A program made the translations under genes and the position numbers. A stretch of 53,156 nt of DNA from Parageobacillus caldoxylosilyticus NBRC 107762 (GTDB lineage: Bacteria; Bacillota; Bacilli; Bacillales; Anoxybacillaceae): positions 1-53,156 of the forward strand of contig NZ_BAWO01000046.1 of assembly GCF_000632715.1 (NCBI RefSeq). The letters are read 5' to 3'. The notes below the pieces were generated by a model. That model did not search any database, had not been told where the DNA came from, and saw nothing but the letters and a program-made list of their open reading frames with translations. Below, piece by piece: positions 49,399 through 53,156 of this stretch (the stretch's first letter is position 1; every line of letters begins with the position of its first letter).

Positions 49399-50407
49399 AC
49401 GCTTTTCCCTCCTTTAAATCAAGAATGAGTTGCTCCATTAAAAGCGGTACGCTCATATTCGTTGTATTTAAACGTGCTTTCGCCTGTAAAATGATTTCCA
49501 TGCTTTGGACGATCTGCCGCTGGGAGCAAGCGAGCGCCCATTGCTGCAAATCGTCGATCTTATCCCGATACACAACATAATCCGGTTGCCCTAATTGTAT
49601 ATGCAACATATCTTTATATATATATAAAAGCAAATCCAGCCCTAAATCAATTTGCTGCTTTTCCTGAAAGTGCGGAACCCATTGATCATGAAGGAAAAAA
49701 AGAGCCTGCAAATCGTTTTTCTTTAACATTTCATATAATTGTAACACTATTTTTCGCGCTTGCGCAAACCAACTATCTCGGCTTAATTCAAGCGCTTCTT
49801 CATAATTGTTTGTCACATGGGCAGCAAGAAAAGCCATATGAGGCGGAATTTGCTGCTCTATTAAATCATTGGCAAGCAAAGCAGGCGGCAGTGGTTGAAA
49901 CGAAAAAACTTGACAGCGGGAAACAATTGTTTCCAATATGCGATGGTATTGCTCTGTCAGCAAAATCGCCACCGTTCCCGGACGGGGTTCTTCTAAAAAT
50001 TTCAGCAAGCTGTTCGCTGCACTCGTGGTCATTTGATCAGCGTGTTCAATAATATATAGTTTTTTATCGGCCTCCATTGCCGTTTTCGTAAATTCCTGCT
50101 GCAGCAGTTCAATTTGTTCTTTTTTAATCGATTGTCCATCCGGCGCAATAACATGAACATCCGGATGGTTTCCCGAATCGATGCGGCGGCAGTTTCGGCA
50201 TTCATTACAAGGTTTTATTCCCAACGGATGCAAGCAAAACAAACTTTTCGCCAGCAAAAGGCTTGCCGCTTTTTTCCCGGTTCCGCGCTGCCCTTCAAAT
50301 AAGTAAGCATGGGAAACTCTTCCTTTTTCAAGACTTTTGGTGAGCATCTTTACTACGACAGGCTGGTATTGCTCAAGCTGTTCCCACTGCATCGTCATCG
50401 TCATCAC
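49391..50407 (-). CDS. holB: DNA polymerase III delta-prime subunit
   Basis: Clamp-loader subunit. 338 residues. AAA+ P-loop EGQRGTGKKAAS (about 38-49), zinc cysteines C-x8-C-x2-C-x2-C (58, 67, 70, 73), then LYIIEHADQMTTSAANSLLKFLEEP (Walker B and SRC-like regions). Several in-frame ATG codons make the exact start uncertain (MMTMTM...). yaaQ and yaaR, which sit between tmk and holB in B. subtilis, are missing; only 75 nt separate the genes. Confidence 0.95.
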   Translation of the reverse strand: MMTMTMQWEQLEQYQPVVVKMLTKSLEKGRVSHAYLFEGQRGTGKKAASLLLAKSLFCLHPLGIKPCNECRNCRRIDSGNHPDVHVIAPDGQSIKKEQIELLQQEFTKTAMEADKKLYIIEHADQMTTSAANSLLKFLEEPRPGTVAILLTEQYHRILETIVSRCQVFSFQPLPPALLANDLIEQQIPPHMAFLAAHVTNNYEEALELSRDSWFAQARKIVLQLYEMLKKNDLQALFFLHDQWVPHFQEKQQIDLGLDLLLYIYKDMLHIQLGQPDYVVYRDKIDDLQQWALACSQRQIVQSMEIILQAKARLNTTNMSVPLLMEQLILDLKEGKAFV

Positions 50408-50482
50408 TCGCTTATTTCCTTTATCATTATTCTACCATGTCCTGTTCTTCCTATCATGTTTTGTTTCATGGAAATACCGCTG

Positions 50483-51115
50483 CTATCTTCCTTCTATTTG
50501 CTTCATTACCGCCGTTACGGTCATGGCAAATACTTCATCAACCGGCTTGGAAGCATCAATAGTAACAATCCGCTCAGAAAACCGTTCGGCCAGCTTTAAA
50601 TATCCTTCCCGTACCTTATAATGAAAGGACAAGCTTTCCATATCGAGCCGGTTTATTTCTCGCTGCTTATTTTTTTGAATTCTCTCCAGCCCCATTTTCG
50701 GATCAATATCAAAATAAATGGTTAGTGATGGAAAATATCCATCAATCGCGAATTGATTGATTTGCAATACTTCGTCCACACCCAATCCTCTAGCAAACCC
50801 TTGATACACTAAAGAACTGTCAACAAACCGGTCGCACAACACAATGTTACCAGCCTCGACGGCTGGAATAATTTTTTCTAAAAGATGCTGCCTTCTCGCC
50901 GCAGCATAAAGCAGTGCTTCAGTACGTCCATCCATTTCTGTATGATCTGGATTTAGAATAATCGAGCGGATGGCCTCCGCAATGCGCACGCCCCCCGGTT
51001 CTCTTGTCGACAGTACGGCAAATCCTTTTTCCCGTAAAAATGTTTCTAGCTTCGCAATCATCGTCGTTTTTCCTGCGCCATCAGGTCCTTCGAACGAAAA
51101 AAAGCATCCTTTCAT
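50483..51115 (-). CDS. tmk: Thymidylate kinase
   Basis: Phosphorylates dTMP to dTDP. 210 residues. P-loop [11 protein letters not shown] (about 8-18), DRx motif [21 protein letters not shown] substrate loop, and a LID region with Arg/Lys-rich [14 protein letters not shown]. It starts 14 nt after the decarboxylase gene and is probably in the same operon. Confidence 0.98.
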   Translation of the reverse strand: MKGCFFSFEGPDGAGKTTMIAKLETFLREKGFAVLSTREPGGVRIAEAIRSIILNPDHTEMDGRTEALLYAAARRQHLLEKIIPAVEAGNIVLCDRFVDSSLVYQGFARGLGVDEVLQINQFAIDGYFPSLTIYFDIDPKMGLERIQKNKQREINRLDMESLSFHYKVREGYLKLAERFSERIVTIDASKPVDEVFAMTVTAVMKQIEGR

Positions 51116-51129
51116 ACGCTACATCTCCC

Positions 51130-52569
51130 TTATTTTATAAGATCATACACTTCTATTTGCTGAGTAGATAAATATCTTCCGCCTTGAAAGCGTGCATGGC
51201 AACGTTTTAGCTGTTCGATTTGTTCGATATGTTCCTTGCAAATTCGTTCCCCTATCCATAACAGAGGCACCCCGGGCGGATAAGGTATAATCGTTTCCGC
51301 GGCAATATATCCTTCCGCTCTCTTTAAATCTACTACTTTTTTCGGCAACGTTTGCAATTCCTTATACGAGATCGCATCCGTAGATGGCAAAAACGAGAAA
51401 GAATGAAACGAATATAGCAACTGCTCACTATAACGCAAGCCGCGAAACGCCTGTTGTATTTTTTCCACCACTTGCTCCATCTGTTCAATCACAGCAAGCG
51501 GATAGATAAGCAAAACGTTAAACGGATCGGCTAGCTCGGCAAAAATTCCTTCGCGCTCTAGCAACTGCTGCAACTCATAGCCTGATAATTCGCTCCGTGT
51601 TTGCAGCGTAATTTTCAACAAATCGGTCTGTACAAGCGGCTGGTGCGAATGCACGATGGCAATTCCTTCAATCGTTGCTAAAGCATCTTTAAACTCTCTG
51701 ATTTGTTCAGCCACCTTTTTGACATCGTTTTTTGTCAAACAAGCGACATAGCTTCTCGCTAAATCCAGCGATGCCATAATCGGATAAGATGGGCTGCTCG
51801 ATTGAAATACTTGCAAAAAATATTTCAGTTTTTCTTTATCGACCAATGAACTATTGAAATGTAAATACGAACCCATTGTCATAGCCGGCAGCGTTTTATG
51901 AGCTGACTGAACAACTACATCCGCTCCGCACGCGACCGCTGTTTTCGGAAAAGGCTGGCCGAGAATAAAATGGGCGCCGTGCGCTTCATCGACAAGTACG
52001 GGAATGCCGTAGCGATGCGCGAGATGAACTACTTCTGTAAGATCAACGGCCATGCCGTAATAATTGGGATTGGTTAATACTAGCGCCGCGGCATCTGGAT
52101 GAAGTTCGAGCGCCTTTTTTATCGTGTCATAGGCCACATAAGAAGCAACACGAACGTCTTCATCAAATTCAGGAGAAAGAAAAATAGGAGTGGCCCCTGC
52201 TAACTGAAGCGCATGCATCACCGACTTATGGCAATTGCGCTGTACAATGACTTTCTTTTTTTCCCCACAAACAGCAAAAATCATCGCCAAGTTTCCAGTT
52301 GTAGAACCGTTCACAAGAAAAAATGTCTCTTCTACATTATACAGTTTTGCCGCTAGCAACTGTGCCTCGGCAATAACCGATTCCGGATGGTGTAAATCAT
52401 CTAATCCGGTTAACTCCGTAGCATCCAGTTTTAATAATGGTTCGTAATCATTTCTTGCGTTTGCCGGAAATACAAAACCGTATTTATGACCTGGCACATG
52501 AAAGGAAAACGGATGGATGGCATCATGACGTTTTAGAGCGGTATATAAAGGGGTTTTCCCTTGATCCAT
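51130..52569 (-). CDS. yaaO: Orn/Lys/Arg decarboxylase family protein (YaaO-like)
   Basis: PLP-dependent fold type I. 479 residues from the ATG at 52569 (AGAGGG upstream); a longer frame to 52710 has no start signal. LYTALKRHDAIHPFSFHVPGHKYG is the typical N-terminus; VDEAHGAHF and the PLP lysine in VVQSAHKTLPAMT are clear. The C-terminal domain has PYPPGVPLLWIGE. The real substrate (lysine, arginine or ornithine) cannot be deduced. xpaC and yaaN, its B. subtilis neighbours, are absent. Confidence 0.92.
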   Translation of the reverse strand: MDQGKTPLYTALKRHDAIHPFSFHVPGHKYGFVFPANARNDYEPLLKLDATELTGLDDLHHPESVIAEAQLLAAKLYNVEETFFLVNGSTTGNLAMIFAVCGEKKKVIVQRNCHKSVMHALQLAGATPIFLSPEFDEDVRVASYVAYDTIKKALELHPDAAALVLTNPNYYGMAVDLTEVVHLAHRYGIPVLVDEAHGAHFILGQPFPKTAVACGADVVVQSAHKTLPAMTMGSYLHFNSSLVDKEKLKYFLQVFQSSSPSYPIMASLDLARSYVACLTKNDVKKVAEQIREFKDALATIEGIAIVHSHQPLVQTDLLKITLQTRSELSGYELQQLLEREGIFAELADPFNVLLIYPLAVIEQMEQVVEKIQQAFRGLRYSEQLLYSFHSFSFLPSTDAISYKELQTLPKKVVDLKRAEGYIAAETIIPYPPGVPLLWIGERICKEHIEQIEQLKRCHARFQGGRYLSTQQIEVYDLIK

Positions 52570-52716
52570 GAACAACCCTCTTTTCTTTCCAAGGTCATTT
52601 TTTAATTGCTGTGCATCAATAACAAAATATATATTAACATTAACGAACCGCCTTGAATAGAAGCAGGCAAAACGAAATGATTTTCCGATTGATTCATAGC
52701 AAACGGACACGACGGC

Positions 52717-52749
52717 ATAATAAAAACAGGCCCCATATCAATAGGACCT
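52717..52749 (-). terminator. Terminator of csfB
   Basis: Stem AGGTCC/GGGCCT (one G-T) around TATTGATATG-type loop, then GTTTTTATTATG on the minus strand, at the csfB stop. Confidence 0.75.
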
Positions 52750-52955
52750 CATGAATATATTTCAGAAGATATAATTTTCTTTAATTGTTTTACGTAAAAT
52801 CTATATTTCGGATCGGCTGTATCAGTTTGAACCATTGCTTTTTCACAGTCTAGACAAAGAAATCGGCCAAGAATGTGAATACCTTCTTGTTTTGACTGCT
52901 CACAAACGATACATACCTTTTCCATATCATCTTTGCTAGTAATGGATGTCCCCAC
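52749..52955 (-). CDS. csfB: Anti-sigma-G factor CsfB (Gin)
   Basis: Forespore protein that inhibits sigma-G (and sigma-E) to keep sporulation stages in order. 68 residues from the GTG at 52955, which has GGAGG 8 nt upstream; a GTG three codons earlier is less likely. CIVC near residue 15 and CLDC near 34 are the zinc pairs, followed by DPKYRFYVKQLKKI. A sigma-F promoter lies upstream, matching B. subtilis. Confidence 0.92.
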   Translation of the reverse strand: MGTSITSKDDMEKVCIVCEQSKQEGIHILGRFLCLDCEKAMVQTDTADPKYRFYVKQLKKIISSEIYS

Positions 52956-52975
52956 CTTCTCCACCTCCCACCCAT

Positions 52976-53005
52976 TATTTTCCCCACATTAATAAGTTTC
53001 TATAC
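52976..53005 (-). promoter_or_regulatory. Sigma-F promoter of csfB
   Basis: -35 GTATA (53005-53001), 15-bp spacer, -10 GGGGAAAATA (52985-52976), a complete match to the remembered consensus GyATA-N15/16-GGnnAnAnT. Confidence 0.75.
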
Positions 53006-53085
53006 TAATAGATCATTATATGCATTTGGAAAGTTATAACATGATGGGAAACCCCATATGTCTTTCCGGCCGTTTGAGTTTAATA

Positions 53086-53134
53086 GGGATGAAAAATAAA
53101 AACAGCTGATTAAGCGTTACGCCTAATCAGCTGT
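53086..53134 (-). terminator. rRNA-operon terminator
   Basis: Stem AACAGCTGATTA/TAATCAGCTGTT enclosing GGCGTAACGCT, then TTTTATTTTTC on the minus strand, 13 nt beyond the end of the 5S rRNA gene at the window edge. Confidence 0.85.
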
Positions 53135-53146
53135 TCCAGCAACAAT

Positions 53147-53156
53147 TGCCTAGCAA
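53147..53156 (-). rRNA. rrf: 3' end of a second 5S rRNA gene (partial)
   Basis: The last bases read TTGCTAGGCA on the minus strand, the same terminal sequence as the complete 5S (GCTAGGCA), and are followed by a terminator. In B. subtilis the rrnA operon lies at this exact position, before csfB. The rest of the gene is outside the window. Confidence 0.6.

Noticed and set aside
52570-52710. N-terminal extension of the YaaO-like decarboxylase
   Set aside because: The extra 47 residues have no ribosome site and no resemblance to the family; the ATG at 52569 has a good one.

Overview
The window is the origin-proximal part of a chromosome from a Bacillaceae member. Gene order and protein sequences follow Bacillus subtilis from csfB to lysS almost gene for gene. 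Sequence style (moderate GC, thermophile-like proteins, lineage-type hairpin repeats next to rRNA/tRNA) suggests the Geobacillus / Parageobacillus / Anoxybacillus group. This placement is inference; no database was searched. The window is written in reverse: nearly everything is on the minus strand. The only protein gene on the plus strand is abrB, which is also divergent in B. subtilis.

Reading in the direction of transcription (high to low coordinates): the right edge is the 3' tip of a 5S rRNA gene and its terminator. Then come csfB (sigma-G inhibitor), an ornithine/lysine/arginine decarboxylase-like gene, tmk, holB, ricT, yabA, trmN6, rsmI, abrB (opposite strand), metG, a TatD-type DNase gene, yabE, rnmV, rsmA, yabG, veg, sspF, ispE, purR, ridA (yabJ), spoVG, glmU, prs, ctc, pth, fin, mfd, spoVT, yabM, yabN, rqcP, yabP, yabQ, divIC, yabR, tRNA-Met and tRNA-Glu, spoIIE, yabS, yabT, tilS, hprT, ftsH, coaX, hslO, cysK, the folate cluster pabB-pabA-pabC-folP-folB-folK, a small XRE regulator, dusB and lysS. 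The left end is a 5S rRNA gene plus eight tRNA genes (Val, Lys, Leu, Gly, Leu, Arg, Pro, Ala), followed by a tandem structured repeat.

Functionally the window combines core information processing (aminoacyl-tRNA synthetases, rRNA/tRNA modification, replication clamp loader, transcription-coupled repair), precursor supply (folate, PRPP, UDP-GlcNAc, isoprenoids, cysteine, pantothenate activation), and a dense set of sporulation genes. Many promoters can be read directly: sigma-A (veg, cysK, abrB, glmU, tilS, tRNA and 5S promoters), sigma-H (spoVG), sigma-F-like (csfB, yabS), sigma-G-like (sspF, spoVT), sigma-K-like (yabG), sigma-B-like (ctc), Spo0A-type boxes at abrB and spoIIE, and an ECF-type promoter aimed antisense into yabE.

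The least ordinary parts are non-coding: a 5S-tRNA operon with its own tandem promoters and no 16S/23S; a 120-bp tandem repeat at the left edge whose hairpin arms covary; an orphan structured element resembling an IS605 right end / omega-RNA between divIC and yabR; twin hairpins with a broken small reading frame upstream of the Met/Glu tRNAs; the ECF antisense promoter at yabE; and a folB gene that apparently must start at ATC. Relative to B. subtilis, yaaQ-yaaR, xpaC-yaaN, yazA and one tRNA-Thr are missing from their usual places.
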